A stretch of DNA of 15,850 nt from Oscillibacter sp. (GTDB lineage: Bacteria > Bacillota > Clostridia > Oscillospirales > Oscillospiraceae): NCBI GenBank assembly GCA_020025475.1, contig JAHHSA010000035.1, positions 1-15,850 of the forward strand, written 5' to 3'. The notes below the pieces were generated by a model, which made no database searches, was not told where the DNA came from, and saw nothing but the letters and a program-made list of their open reading frames with translations. Position 1 is the first letter of the stretch; each line of letters begins with the position of its first letter. Below, one piece after another: positions 5,932 through 14,238 of this stretch. The position numbers and the translations under genes were made by a program.

Positions 5932-6639
5932 CTATGGTGCATCAAAATACTTTCGCAAGTGCATCACTCCTTTTCGTTCCAGACGTGAGATCTGCACCTG
6001 TGACACTTGGAGGACTCTGGCTGTCTGCTCCTGTGTCATCCCACGGAAGTAACGGAGCAAAATTGTCATCTTCTCCTTCTCCGGCAGCTGCTCTATAGCT
6101 GCCCGCAGATCAATGTGCTCTACCAAAGACTCCTCCTGGGACTCCGTGCCCAGTACGCTCTCCAGCGTAAATCCATCAGACAGCTCCTGCTGCAAAGATT
6201 CCGGTGTGCTGGTGGCCAGCTCCGCCTGGGCAATCTCCTCAGCCCCGATGCCAGTGGCCTCCGAAAGCTCTGAAAGTGTGGGTTCCCGTCCAAGCGTGTG
6301 ACACAACTGATTTCTGGCAGCATAGACGGTCTGGCTCAGTTCTCGGATGGTCCGGCTGACCTTGATGGTGCCATCATCCCGCAGAAAACGTCGAATCTCT
6401 CCGGCAATCTTAGGAACAGCGTATGTGGAAAAGCAGGTGCCATAGGAGAAATCGAACCCCTGCACCGCTTTCAAAAAGCCAAGACAGCCCAGCTGATAGA
6501 GGTCATCTGGCTCCACGCCTCGCCCATAATACCGATGGACGACACTCCAAATCAATCCGTTGTTCTCCACCACCGCCTGCTCGCAGGCATCCCGGTCGCC
6601 TTCCTGCGCAGCACGCAGCAGCTCCAGTGTGGCGCTCAC
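5932..6639 (-). CDS. sigF: SigF, forespore RNA polymerase sigma factor
   Basis: This 235-residue sigma-70 family member is the first forespore-specific sigma factor (SpoIIAC). Region 2 (about 28-90) has the highly conserved stretch with EPDDLYQLGCLGFLKA, FSTYAVPKI, and RFLRDDGTIKVSR. Region 3 includes TLGREPTLSELS. Region 4.2 (about 195-230) contains the helix-turn-helix with VSQVQISRLE. It is some 20 residues shorter than the B. subtilis protein at the N-terminus. The start codon is GTG and overlaps the stop of spoIIAB by four bases (GTGA), a classic translational coupling. The operon order spoIIAA-spoIIAB-sigF identifies it as SigF rather than SigG. Confidence 0.96.
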   Translation of the reverse strand: MSATLELLRAAQEGDRDACEQAVVENNGLIWSVVHRYYGRGVEPDDLYQLGCLGFLKAVQGFDFSYGTCFSTYAVPKIAGEIRRFLRDDGTIKVSRTIRELSQTVYAARNQLCHTLGREPTLSELSEATGIGAEEIAQAELATSTPESLQQELSDGFTLESVLGTESQEESLVEHIDLRAAIEQLPEKEKMTILLRYFRGMTQEQTARVLQVSQVQISRLERKGVMHLRKYFDAP

Positions 6640-7085
6640 TGTCCTCGATTGACCCGAGGGGCCAGCTTCTTTTTCATAATGACTGTGGTGCCCTTCCCCG
6701 GGGTGGAACGGACCGTTAGCTGATCCATAAAGCTTTCCATGATGGTAAACCCCATGCCGCTGCGTTCCTCACCGCCAGTGGTAAACATGGGCTCCCGTGC
6801 CTTCTCTACATCCGGTATTCCCTTTCCATGGTCCCTGACCACCAGTTCCAGTACGTTCCCACTGCATACCCGGAGCTTGATCTGCACATTGCCGATGGTC
6901 TCCGGGTAGCCATGGACAATGGCGTTGGTCACCGCTTCACTGACAGCGGTTTTAATGTCCTCCAACTCATTGAGCGTCGGATCCAGCTGGGCTGCAAAAC
7001 AGGCCACAGCGGACCTGGCAAACCCCTCGTTGCAGCTTCTGCTGGGAAACTCCAGCGACACCTCGTTGATTGCCTTGGTTCTCAT
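6636..7085 (-). CDS. spoIIAB: SpoIIAB, anti-sigma-F factor and SpoIIAA kinase
   Basis: This 149-residue GHKL-fold serine kinase holds SigF inactive in the predivisional cell and mother cell, and phosphorylates SpoIIAA. The N box SEAVTNAIVHGY (49-60), the ADP-binding DHGKGI (85-90), and the G2 loop RSGMGFTIMESF (108-119) are all intact; the FAR motif with R24 corresponds to the SigF-contacting arginine. Length matches the family (146 in B. subtilis). The open frame continues 45 codons upstream through spoIIAA, but ATG 7085, behind GGGGGAG, is the start. It begins 17 bases after spoIIAA and overlaps sigF by four. Confidence 0.96.
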   Translation of the reverse strand: MRTKAINEVSLEFPSRSCNEGFARSAVACFAAQLDPTLNELEDIKTAVSEAVTNAIVHGYPETIGNVQIKLRVCSGNVLELVVRDHGKGIPDVEKAREPMFTTGGEERSGMGFTIMESFMDQLTVRSTPGKGTTVIMKKKLAPRVNRGQ

Positions 7086-7102
7086 GGTGATGTACTCCCC
7101 CT

Positions 7103-7408
7103 TTATCGTATGGTGACCAGTCTGCTGATCCCCGCTGCATCCAGTACACGCTTGGCCTGTGGCGGCACATTGCATACCAGCAGAGAACCGTCCAGCAGCT
7201 GCATACGCTGCTGCGCCCACAGGATCAGTGCAATGCCGGAGCTGTCCATAAATGTGACGCCGTTCAGGTCCAGCACCAGCTTCCGTGGGAGCGCCGCATC
7301 CACGGCCAGCTCCATTTCACGCATGGCATTTCTGGCACCGTGGTGGTCGATGTCCCCTTTCAGCTCCAGCAGTAAATTGCGGTCAACACTCTTTGCTTCC
7401 AATTCCAT
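7103..7408 (-). CDS. spoIIAA: SpoIIAA, anti-anti-sigma-F factor
   Basis: A 101-residue STAS-domain protein. Unphosphorylated SpoIIAA displaces SigF from SpoIIAB; SpoIIAB inactivates it by phosphorylating the serine in FMDSSGIALIL (S57), and SpoIIE reactivates it. The STAS landmarks are present: LKGDIDHHGA near the N-terminus and LVLDLNGVTFMDSSG. The open frame extends to 7519, but ATG 7408 follows a GAGGCGAG ribosome site and gives the normal N-terminus. It is the first gene of the operon. The leader holds a perfect 7-bp hairpin at 7451-7468, and a Spo0A box lies about 168 bases upstream. Confidence 0.95.
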   Translation of the reverse strand: MELEAKSVDRNLLLELKGDIDHHGARNAMREMELAVDAALPRKLVLDLNGVTFMDSSGIALILWAQQRMQLLDGSLLVCNVPPQAKRVLDAAGISRLVTIR

Positions 7409-7450
7409 TGTCTCGCCTCTTTCGTCAAAATACGGAACTCGAAGAACTCC

Positions 7451-7468
7451 AAACACCACACGGTGTTT
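7451..7468. repeat. Inverted repeat in the spoIIA leader
   Basis: AAACACC (7451-7457) and GGTGTTT (7462-7468) pair around ACAC, ending 43 bases upstream of the spoIIAA start. On the plus strand it is followed by TT and looks terminator-like, but no plus-strand gene precedes it. On the minus strand it would be a leader hairpin or operator. Its role is unknown. Confidence 0.5.
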
Positions 7469-7575
7469 TTCGGAGCTCTGTGCGTGTATGTCGCATGGTA
7501 TATGCGAATTGTCTATCAAATCCCAGGAAGGCAGCTTGTCTTACGATGATAATATCATGTCCTATCTGCTGATTC

Positions 7576-7582
7576 TGTCGAA
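7576..7582. promoter_or_regulatory. Spo0A box upstream of the spoIIA operon
   Basis: TGTCGAA on the plus strand is an exact match to the Spo0A binding heptamer. It lies 168 bases upstream of spoIIAA. Spo0A-P activates spoIIA in Bacillus and Clostridium, so the placement is sensible. Between the box and the gene, a GGGATTT element (minus strand, plus 7518-7524) resembles a sigma-H -35, but a matching -10 is weak, so I do not mark the promoter itself. A seven-base match can occur by chance. Confidence 0.5.
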
Positions 7583-7629
7583 ATGCAAGCCTGTTCGGCG
7601 ATTTTCTGAATCCCTGAAACTGAAACATG

Positions 7630-7668
7630 AAAAAATGGGATCTCTGCGAAAAAATCGCAGAGATCCCA
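7630..7668 (-). terminator. Intrinsic terminator of valS
   Basis: A perfect 14-bp stem (7636-7649 with 7655-7668) with a five-base loop is followed on the minus strand by six Ts (plus 7630-7635). It lies 14 bases after the valS stop and ends that transcript before the spoIIA promoter region. Confidence 0.95.
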
Positions 7669-7682
7669 CAGATCCACTCAAA

Positions 7683-10325
7683 TTATGCCTGCTGCATTGC
7701 CTTTGCAGATTCCTCCAGCTTGGCAATCAGCTCCCTGTATTTTTCAGCCTTCTCACGTTCGGCGTTAACCACAGCCGCAGGAGCCTTGGAGACAAACTTC
7801 TCGTTGTTCAGCTTATTCTCCACGATCCGCAGGCCGTTTTCGGCCTTCTCCTTCTCCTTGGCGATGCGGTCCAGCTCCGCCTGAATGTCCACCAGCTCTG
7901 CCAGAGGCATATAGGCGGTGGCATTGGCAGTAACAACGCTCACCATACCGGTGAGATCTGCGGGAGCAGTCTCAGAGAAGGTCACGTTGCTGGCGTAGGC
8001 CAGACGCTGGATGAAGTGCAGACCCTGGGTGTAGATGGCGGGGGTAGCAGTGACGATCTGCACCTCTGCCTTCTTAGAGGGGGGCACATTCATCTCGGCG
8101 CGACGTGCGCGAATCCCCTTGATGGTGTCCATCACGGCCTCCATAGCAGCTTCTTCCACAGGGAAGTTCAGTGCCTCCTGATACTCAGGCCACTGAGAGG
8201 TCATAATGAATGCACCCTCGTGAGGCAGAGCCTGGAAGATCTCCTCCGTGATGAAAGGCATGAAGGGATGGAGCAGCTTCAGAAGGTCGGTCAGCACGTA
8301 GCACAGCACGTTCTGAGCCACCAGCTTGGCCTCCTCATCCTCGCCGTTGAGACGGGTCTTAGTCAGCTCGATATACCAGTCGCAGTAGGTATCCCAGATG
8401 AAGTCGTAGACCTTGGCGGAAGCGACACCGATCTCGTAGCTGTCCAGATTCTCAGTGACCTCGCGGATCAGGGTGTTCAGCTTGGACAGCACCCACTTAT
8501 CCTCCTGCTCAAGCTTGTCGGCGGAGGGCAGCTTGCAGGAATCGATGGTCAGGTTCATCATCACAAAGCGGCTGGCGTTCCAGATCTTATTGGCAAAGTT
8601 GCGCATAGCCTCACACTTCTCGGTATAGAACCGGGTGTCGTTGCCGGGGCTGTTGCCGGTGATGAGGTTGAAGCGCAGAGCATCGGCACCATATTTCTCA
8701 GCCATCTCCAGGGGGTCAATGCCGTTGCCCAGAGACTTGGACATCTTGCGACCCTTGTCGTCGCGGACCAGGCCGTGAATCAGAACGGTGTCGAAGGGGA
8801 TCTTCTTCATCTGCTCGCAGCCGGAGAAGATCATACGGGCCACCCAGAAGAAGATGATGTCGTAGCCGGTAACCATGACGGAGGTGGGATAGTAGAAGTT
8901 CAGATCCTCAGCGTCCTTGTCAGGCCAGCCCAGGGTGGAGAAGGGCCACAGGGCGCTGGAGAACCAGGTATCCAGCACGTCGGGGTCACGAGTCAGATGT
9001 GTGCAGCCGCACTTTTCGCACTTGGTGGGATCCTCACGGCTCACATTAATATGGCCGCACTCATCGCAGTACCAGGCAGGAATCTGGTGGCCCCACCACA
9101 GCTGACGGGAGATGCACCAGTCATGGACGTTCTCCATCCAGTTCACATAGGTCTTGGAGAAGCGCTCGGGTACAAACTTGACCTCGCCGTCGTTGACCAC
9201 ACGCAGGGCCTCCTTGGCCAGAGGCTCCATCTTGACGAACCACTGAGCAGAGATCAGGGGCTCCACGTCGTTGTGGCAGCGGTAGCAGGTGCCGACGTTG
9301 TGGTTATAGGGCTCGGTCTTCACCAGATAGCCCTGCTCCTCCAGATCCTTCACGATCTGCTTACGGCACTCATAGCGGTCCATGCCGTTGTAGGGGCCGC
9401 CGTTTTCGTTGATCTTGCCGTCGTCACCGATGCAGCGGATCACTTCCAGGTTGTGACGCAGGCCCACCTCAAAGTCGTTAGGGTCATGTGCAGGGGTCAT
9501 CTTCACGGCGCCGGTACCGAAGCCAAGTTCCACGTAGTCATCAGCAACAATGGGGATCTCACGGTTCATAATGGGCAGGATGCAGGTCTTGCCCACCAGA
9601 TCCTTGAAGCGCTCATCCTCAGGGTTCACAGCAACACCGGTATCACCCATCATGGTCTCAGGACGAGTGGTAGCAACCACCAGATCGCCGGAGCCGTCAG
9701 TGAGAGGATAGCGGATATGCCACAGATGACCGGGCTTATCCACGTATTCAACCTCAGCATCAGACAGAGCGGTGGCGCAGTGGGGGCACCAGTTGATGAT
9801 GCGGCTGCCCTTGTAAATCAGGCCCTTGTCATACAGCTCACAGAAGGTTTCACGGACGGCCTTGGAGCAACCCTCATCCATGGTGAAGCGGGACCGGCTC
9901 CAGTCGCAGGAAACGCCCATCTTCTTCTGCTGCTCCACGATGCGGTTACCGTACTGCTCCTTCCACTGCCAGACGCGCTGTAGGAACTTCTCACGGCCCA
10001 GGTCATAGCGGGTCTTGCCTTCCTTGACACGCAGCTCCTCTTCCACCTTGATCTGGGTAGCGATGCCTGCATGGTCCGTGCCGGGCAGCCACAGGGTGGA
10101 ATAGCCCTGCATCCGCTTAAAACGGGTCAGGATATCCTGCAGCGTAGCGTCCAGCGCATGGCCCATGTGAAGCTGGCCGGTGACGTTGGGAGGCGGCATC
10201 ACAATGGAGAAGGGCTTCTTCTTGGGATCGGGATCGCCGTTGAAGCAGTCGCCGTCCATCCACATCTGATAGATGCGAGACTCGACCTGCTGCGGCTCAT
10301 AAACCTTGGGCAGTTCTTTGTTCAT
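7683..10325 (-). CDS. valS: Valyl-tRNA synthetase
   Basis: ValS charges tRNA-Val with valine and edits mischarged threonine. The 880-residue length is standard for bacterial ValS. The class I signatures are intact: HMGH at 53-56 (in PPPNVTGQLHMGH) and KMSKS at 527-531. The editing domain (about 190-340) and a four-cysteine zinc-finger-like segment (CDECGH ... CEKCGC, about 415-440) lie between them, followed by the DTWFSSALWPF substrate-pocket region. The C-terminal 70 residues form the heptad-rich tRNA-binding coiled-coil arm. ATG 10325 follows AGGAGT by 9 bases. Codon use is strongly biased to C/G third positions compared with neighbours, as expected for a highly expressed gene. It is controlled by a T-box leader upstream. 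Confidence 0.98.
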   Translation of the reverse strand: MNKELPKVYEPQQVESRIYQMWMDGDCFNGDPDPKKKPFSIVMPPPNVTGQLHMGHALDATLQDILTRFKRMQGYSTLWLPGTDHAGIATQIKVEEELRVKEGKTRYDLGREKFLQRVWQWKEQYGNRIVEQQKKMGVSCDWSRSRFTMDEGCSKAVRETFCELYDKGLIYKGSRIINWCPHCATALSDAEVEYVDKPGHLWHIRYPLTDGSGDLVVATTRPETMMGDTGVAVNPEDERFKDLVGKTCILPIMNREIPIVADDYVELGFGTGAVKMTPAHDPNDFEVGLRHNLEVIRCIGDDGKINENGGPYNGMDRYECRKQIVKDLEEQGYLVKTEPYNHNVGTCYRCHNDVEPLISAQWFVKMEPLAKEALRVVNDGEVKFVPERFSKTYVNWMENVHDWCISRQLWWGHQIPAWYCDECGHINVSREDPTKCEKCGCTHLTRDPDVLDTWFSSALWPFSTLGWPDKDAEDLNFYYPTSVMVTGYDIIFFWVARMIFSGCEQMKKIPFDTVLIHGLVRDDKGRKMSKSLGNGIDPLEMAEKYGADALRFNLITGNSPGNDTRFYTEKCEAMRNFANKIWNASRFVMMNLTIDSCKLPSADKLEQEDKWVLSKLNTLIREVTENLDSYEIGVASAKVYDFIWDTYCDWYIELTKTRLNGEDEEAKLVAQNVLCYVLTDLLKLLHPFMPFITEEIFQALPHEGAFIMTSQWPEYQEALNFPVEEAAMEAVMDTIKGIRARRAEMNVPPSKKAEVQIVTATPAIYTQGLHFIQRLAYASNVTFSETAPADLTGMVSVVTANATAYMPLAELVDIQAELDRIAKEKEKAENGLRIVENKLNNEKFVSKAPAAVVNAEREKAEKYRELIAKLEESAKAMQQA

Positions 10326-10378
10326 GTCTTGTACTCCTCGTTTTTAAAATGTGCAGAGGCTGGCGCGGCAGCAGAAAT

Positions 10379-10636
10379 AAAAACGCCCCGAGCCAATTGG
10401 CTCAGGGCGAACAAAAGTCCGTGGTACCACCTGAGTTCGGAAAAAACCGCACTCGTCGACGCACTGCGTCATACCCCGATAACGGTGGGTAACCGTTGAA
10501 CTTATCTCCGAACAGAGTTCAGTCCAATGCTCCGGGACGACTTCTTCGACAGCCTCACAGGAACTTACACCAACCGTTCCCTCTCTTTGCTTCTGCTGGC
10601 CAAATACTGCTTCCCATCATAGCCTTTCCATATATA
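10379..10636 (-). ncRNA. T-box riboswitch (tRNA-Val sensing) of valS
   Basis: The leader senses uncharged tRNA by pairing its specifier codon with the anticodon and its UGGN bulge with the NCCA end, and then reads through a terminator. Minus-strand RNA shows Stem I from about plus 10636, with AGTA and a GGTTGGTG distal element. The lower stem pairs GGGA with TCCC. The triplet GUC just before that TCCC (plus 10539-10541) is the likely valine specifier. The T-box sequence AGGTGGTACCACGG lies at plus 10420-10433. Terminator arms at 10399-10409 and 10384-10394 are followed by TTTTT. CTCAGG beside the T-box can pair with CCTGAG of the terminator arm to form the antiterminator. The UGGU bulge fits an ACCA-ended tRNA-Val. 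Confidence 0.93.
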
Positions 10637-10641
10637 AATTT

Positions 10642-10670
10642 AATATATCATACCTGTTTTTCCTTGTCAA
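10642..10670 (-). promoter_or_regulatory. Sigma-A promoter of the valS T-box transcript
   Basis: On the minus strand TTGACA (plus 10665-10670) and TATATT (plus 10642-10647) are exactly 17 bases apart, placing the start of transcription a few bases before the T-box Stem I. Confidence 0.88.
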
Positions 10671-10924
10671 GGAAATCACATCCCCATTTTTTCGTTAAAT
10701 TTTTTCGACGTATTTTTCTTCCTTTTTACAGGAAATGATGTATAATATTCGTATAATCTCGTCAGCAACTCTGGAACAAGTCAAAAATTTAGTACTTTAT
10801 AGCATTATAGCAAGAGTGTTCTTTTTAAAGCTTGATACCGGAGAATGCTATTCTGGTTTCCATCATACGGTGCAGTGAAAAGGAAGCATCCGCCCCATCG
10901 CACCGCCCGTCTTTTTCTGTGCAA

Positions 10925-13177
10925 ATGAGAATTTTGGCGATCTTTTCGTTCTCCTTCGCAGCTGGGATCTTTCTTCTGCAATATGGTCTGCTACCGGCTG
11001 CCTGGGCGATTCCTTCCGCCCTCTGCTGCCTGCTGATTGGCTGGCTGAGTGTTTGGCTGCGCCATTTGCTGGTTCGCTGGCACATTGTTTTAATCACTGC
11101 TGGATTGACTCTGGGGCTGTGCTGGAACTGGCTCTATGTCCGCAGCGTTCAGGCACCTATGTTGGCCCTGGATCACACCGAGCAAACTGCAGAACTCACA
11201 CTTTGTGACTATCCATCTGCCACAAAGTATGGCGCAAAAGTCCCTGTAAAGGTATCTGGCCTCACATTCGGGAAAGCCATATACTATGGCAACACCACTC
11301 TCTTAGACATGAAGCCAGGCCAAACGGTACAAGGTTTGGTACAATTCAAAAGTGCTTCCCACATGAAAGACGAGAATGTCACCACCTTCACCTCACAGGG
11401 AATTTATCTAATGGCCTATCAACGGGGCGAGGTCTCTTATGGAACTGGAAGTTCTGAGAGCATCCGCTGGGTGCCCAATCATCTGGCCCGGAATATGCAG
11501 GCACGGATTCAAATTCTTTTTGAAGGTGATGTCGCTGCGTTTTTGACTGCGATTCTCACCGGTAATAAGCAGCAACTCAGTACACAGGCCGCTGCAGATC
11601 TTTCTGAAGCAGGTCTCCTTCACATACTGGCCGTTTCTGGTATGCACTGCGGCTATCTTTTGGCAATGACAACCCTTTTAATTGGAAAACACCGCCGACG
11701 GGCCATGGTGCTTTGTACCATCCCGCTCCTGCTGTTTTACGCCGCCCTCACCAGCTGCTCCCCATCTGTGCTCCGAGCCTGTGCCATGCTGTCTCTCTTT
11801 ATCATTGCGCAGCTCCTTAACGCACCGGATGACGGATGGACTTCTCTGGCATTTGCACTGTTCCTGATATTGCTGCACAACCCATTTGCGGTTGCCTCAG
11901 TCAGCTTTCAAATGTCATTTGGAGCTATGGCGGGCATTCTATTTCTCACATCCAAACTGGATTCGATCCTCTTGAGAGGCAAAGCTCATGGCAAGGTATT
12001 TTACTTTATCGTTACTGGTGTTGCAGCTACTTTTGGTGCTTTGTTCTTTACAATTCCCCTATGCGCACAGTATTTCAACATACTGGTCCTGATTTCTCCC
12101 ATCAGCAATCTGCTCTGCCTTTGGGCAGCGGGGCTGATCTTCACAATCGGGCTTTGGTCTGTGGTGCTCCATTTTATTTGCCCGCCGCTGGCAGCAATTG
12201 TGGCCATTGTGCCTGGGCTTCTGGCCCGGTATATTTTAACAGTAGCCCATCTGCTGGCCTCCATTCCTTTCCACGCCGCCTATTTCTCCAATCCCTATCT
12301 TCCACCATGGGTCCTATTTATCTATCTGCTGGCTGCCATCCTCGTATTGACTAGAGAAAAGCGCATCCGCACGCATATGCTGGCCCTGGGTCTCAGCACT
12401 GGCACCCTACTCCTTTCTCTATGTCTTGGTGTCTGGCGCTACCATGCCGATCTGGATGCCATTATATTAGATGTGGGGCAGGGAGAAAGCGTCCTGCTGG
12501 CCTCACACGGTGATTTTGCGTTGCTGGACTGTGGCAGCGCCCAGGATTGGAAGGATCCAGGAAAGCTGGCGGCTGAACAGTTGCGAAGCATGGGATGTCT
12601 GGAGCTGGATTACTTGCTCCTGACCCACTATGATACAGATCACATCTCTGGCATTGCAGCTTTGATGGCTCGTCTGCCAGTCAAAACCTTGCTGCTTCCA
12701 TCTCTGGATGACGACGAAGGCCTGCGAGATGCGGTACTGGAAACCGCCGCCCACTATAACGTTCCTGCCCGGGAGATTAACACACTGGAACACCTCCCGC
12801 TGGGCGCTGCCCAATTGACCATCTACCCGCCGTTGGGAAAGTGCGGCGACAACGAGAGAGGGCTGAGCTGTCTGGCTACCTGCGGTGACCAGGACCTGCT
12901 TGTTACTGGTGATATGAGCGACTCCACAGAGCAGATCTTGTTGGAGACCTATTCCCTGCCGAATCTTGAAGTACTGGTAGCAGGACATCACGGTTCTAAA
13001 TTTTCCACATCAGATGTCCTGCTGGACCATTTGACGCCTGATATCGCCGTCATCAGTGCAGGTGCCGGCAATCGCTATAGACATCCGGCCGATGAAACCC
13101 TTTGGCGTCTCGCTGAGCACAATTGCACCATTTATCGTACGGATCTGAATGGCAGCATTCATTTTACATTCAACTAA
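10925..13177 (+). CDS. comEC: ComEC, DNA uptake channel protein
   Basis: ComEC is the inner-membrane channel that imports single-stranded DNA during transformation. From ATG 10925 it has 750 residues: two N-terminal membrane helices, a DUF4131 soluble domain, the Competence membrane core (LAVSGMHCG, SPSVLRACAML, VSFQMSFGAM), and a C-terminal metallo-beta-lactamase domain. That domain shows DVGQGES, THYDTDH (567-573), TGDMS, and GHHGS, the usual ComEC nuclease-like residues. The frame is open to TTG 10832; ATG 10925 starts right before the first membrane helix, but neither has a clear ribosome site, so the start is uncertain. Two TATAAT-like hexamers at 10741-10757 may belong to its promoter, but no good -35 accompanies them. 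The stop overlaps the holA ribosome site. Confidence 0.95.
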   Translation: MRILAIFSFSFAAGIFLLQYGLLPAAWAIPSALCCLLIGWLSVWLRHLLVRWHIVLITAGLTLGLCWNWLYVRSVQAPMLALDHTEQTAELTLCDYPSATKYGAKVPVKVSGLTFGKAIYYGNTTLLDMKPGQTVQGLVQFKSASHMKDENVTTFTSQGIYLMAYQRGEVSYGTGSSESIRWVPNHLARNMQARIQILFEGDVAAFLTAILTGNKQQLSTQAAADLSEAGLLHILAVSGMHCGYLLAMTTLLIGKHRRRAMVLCTIPLLLFYAALTSCSPSVLRACAMLSLFIIAQLLNAPDDGWTSLAFALFLILLHNPFAVASVSFQMSFGAMAGILFLTSKLDSILLRGKAHGKVFYFIVTGVAATFGALFFTIPLCAQYFNILVLISPISNLLCLWAAGLIFTIGLWSVVLHFICPPLAAIVAIVPGLLARYILTVAHLLASIPFHAAYFSNPYLPPWVLFIYLLAAILVLTREKRIRTHMLALGLSTGTLLLSLCLGVWRYHADLDAIILDVGQGESVLLASHGDFALLDCGSAQDWKDPGKLAAEQLRSMGCLELDYLLLTHYDTDHISGIAALMARLPVKTLLLPSLDDDEGLRDAVLETAAHYNVPAREINTLEHLPLGAAQLTIYPPLGKCGDNERGLSCLATCGDQDLLVTGDMSDSTEQILLETYSLPNLEVLVAGHHGSKFSTSDVLLDHLTPDIAVISAGAGNRYRHPADETLWRLAEHNCTIYRTDLNGSIHFTFN

Positions 13178-13187
13178 GGAGACCATA

Positions 13188-14237
13188 ATGGCATATAAAA
13201 GGAAAGCCCCTTCCACCAACGAGGCACTGCAAAAACTGAAAGAAGATCTGGCTGGCGGTACCCCCGGCTGCGCCTACATTTTTTATGGTGAAGAAAGCTA
13301 TCTGCGGGAGCACTATCTGGAACAGCTGCGGAAAACACTGATTCCCGCAGGTTTCGAAGAATTCAACTACCACCGGCTGGACGGCAAGGATCTTACCATT
13401 CAGCAGCTTACGGAAACCGCAGAGGCCATGCCAATGATGGCAGAGCGGACATTGATCGTAGTCACAGATCTGGACCTTTTCAAGCTGAATGAGGAACAGC
13501 GGGAAAAGCTGATTGCCCTGCTGGAAGACCTCCCGCCCTATTGCTGCATTGTCTTTGTCTATGACGTTCTGGAGTATAAGCCAAACCGCACCATGAAGAA
13601 ACTCTGCAAGGCTATATCCACCTATGTCACACCGGTGGAGTTTCGGGCTGCCAGCAGCAACGATCTTGTCACCTGGATTGCTCGACGCTTCAAGGCCCTG
13701 GGCAAGGAAATCAACCGCCAGAACGCCGAATACCTAATCTTCCTCTGCGGTGGCCTGATGACCGGATTGGTACCGGAAATCAATAAGATTGCCGCCTACG
13801 CCAAGGGAAAAGCCATCACTCAAAAGGATATCGACGCCGTTGCAGATCCCATTCTCTCGGCTGAAGTCTTCAAACTCACGGATGCAGTTGCTCAGAAGAA
13901 CTACGATCTGGCCGCATCTATTTTGGGCGATCTCCTGAAGATGCAAATTGAGCCCATTATGATCCTGGCCGCCCTGGGCAGTCAGCTGCGCCGTATATAC
14001 ACCGCCCGCATGGCCATCGACAGCGGTAAAGATAACTACTGGCTGATGAAGCTATGGGAGATGAAATCTGACTATCCGGCCAAGCTTCTGATGAGCGCCG
14101 CCAAGCACACCACCTCTGACTGGTGTGCCGACGCTGTGACCATGTGTCAGGTGCTGGATCGCCGGATGAAGAGTGAGCGTGGCCTGGATGCTGCCGGCGA
14201 GCTGAAGCTGCTGCTGGTGCGATTGGGGGCGAAGTGA
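13188..14237 (+). CDS. holA: DNA polymerase III subunit delta
   Basis: HolA opens the beta sliding clamp within the clamp-loader complex. The protein is 349 residues, close to the family norm. It has the N-terminal divergent AAA+ fold typical of delta (YIFYGEESYLREHYLEQL, TLIVVTDLDLF), the middle segment with LVTWIARRF, and the C-terminal collar region (AAYAKGKAITQKDIDAV, LAALGSQLRRIY, ELKLLLVRL). ATG 13188 follows AAGGAG at 13177-13182, which overlaps the comEC stop; the longer frame from 13149 lies inside comEC and is unlikely. The comEC-holA neighbourhood is conserved in Firmicutes. Confidence 0.94.
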   Translation: MAYKRKAPSTNEALQKLKEDLAGGTPGCAYIFYGEESYLREHYLEQLRKTLIPAGFEEFNYHRLDGKDLTIQQLTETAEAMPMMAERTLIVVTDLDLFKLNEEQREKLIALLEDLPPYCCIVFVYDVLEYKPNRTMKKLCKAISTYVTPVEFRAASSNDLVTWIARRFKALGKEINRQNAEYLIFLCGGLMTGLVPEINKIAAYAKGKAITQKDIDAVADPILSAEVFKLTDAVAQKNYDLAASILGDLLKMQIEPIMILAALGSQLRRIYTARMAIDSGKDNYWLMKLWEMKSDYPAKLLMSAAKHTTSDWCADAVTMCQVLDRRMKSERGLDAAGELKLLLVRLGAK

Positions 14238-14238
14238 G

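Noticed and set aside
6828..9983. A 1051-codon plus-strand open frame
   Set aside because: It lies antisense to valS, spoIIAB and spoIIAA, has low-complexity composition rich in L, V, H and G, and no ribosome site. It results from the strong third-position C/G bias of valS.
10741..10757. Two TATAAT hexamers as a promoter for comEC
   Set aside because: No acceptable -35 at 16-18 bases from either; the TTTACA at 10725 is 10 or 21 bases away. Possible, but not supported enough to list.
10832..10924. TTG start adding 31 residues to ComEC
   Set aside because: No ribosome site upstream and the added residues are polar and unlike ComEC N-termini; ATG 10925 directly precedes the first membrane helix. 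The start is still not certain.
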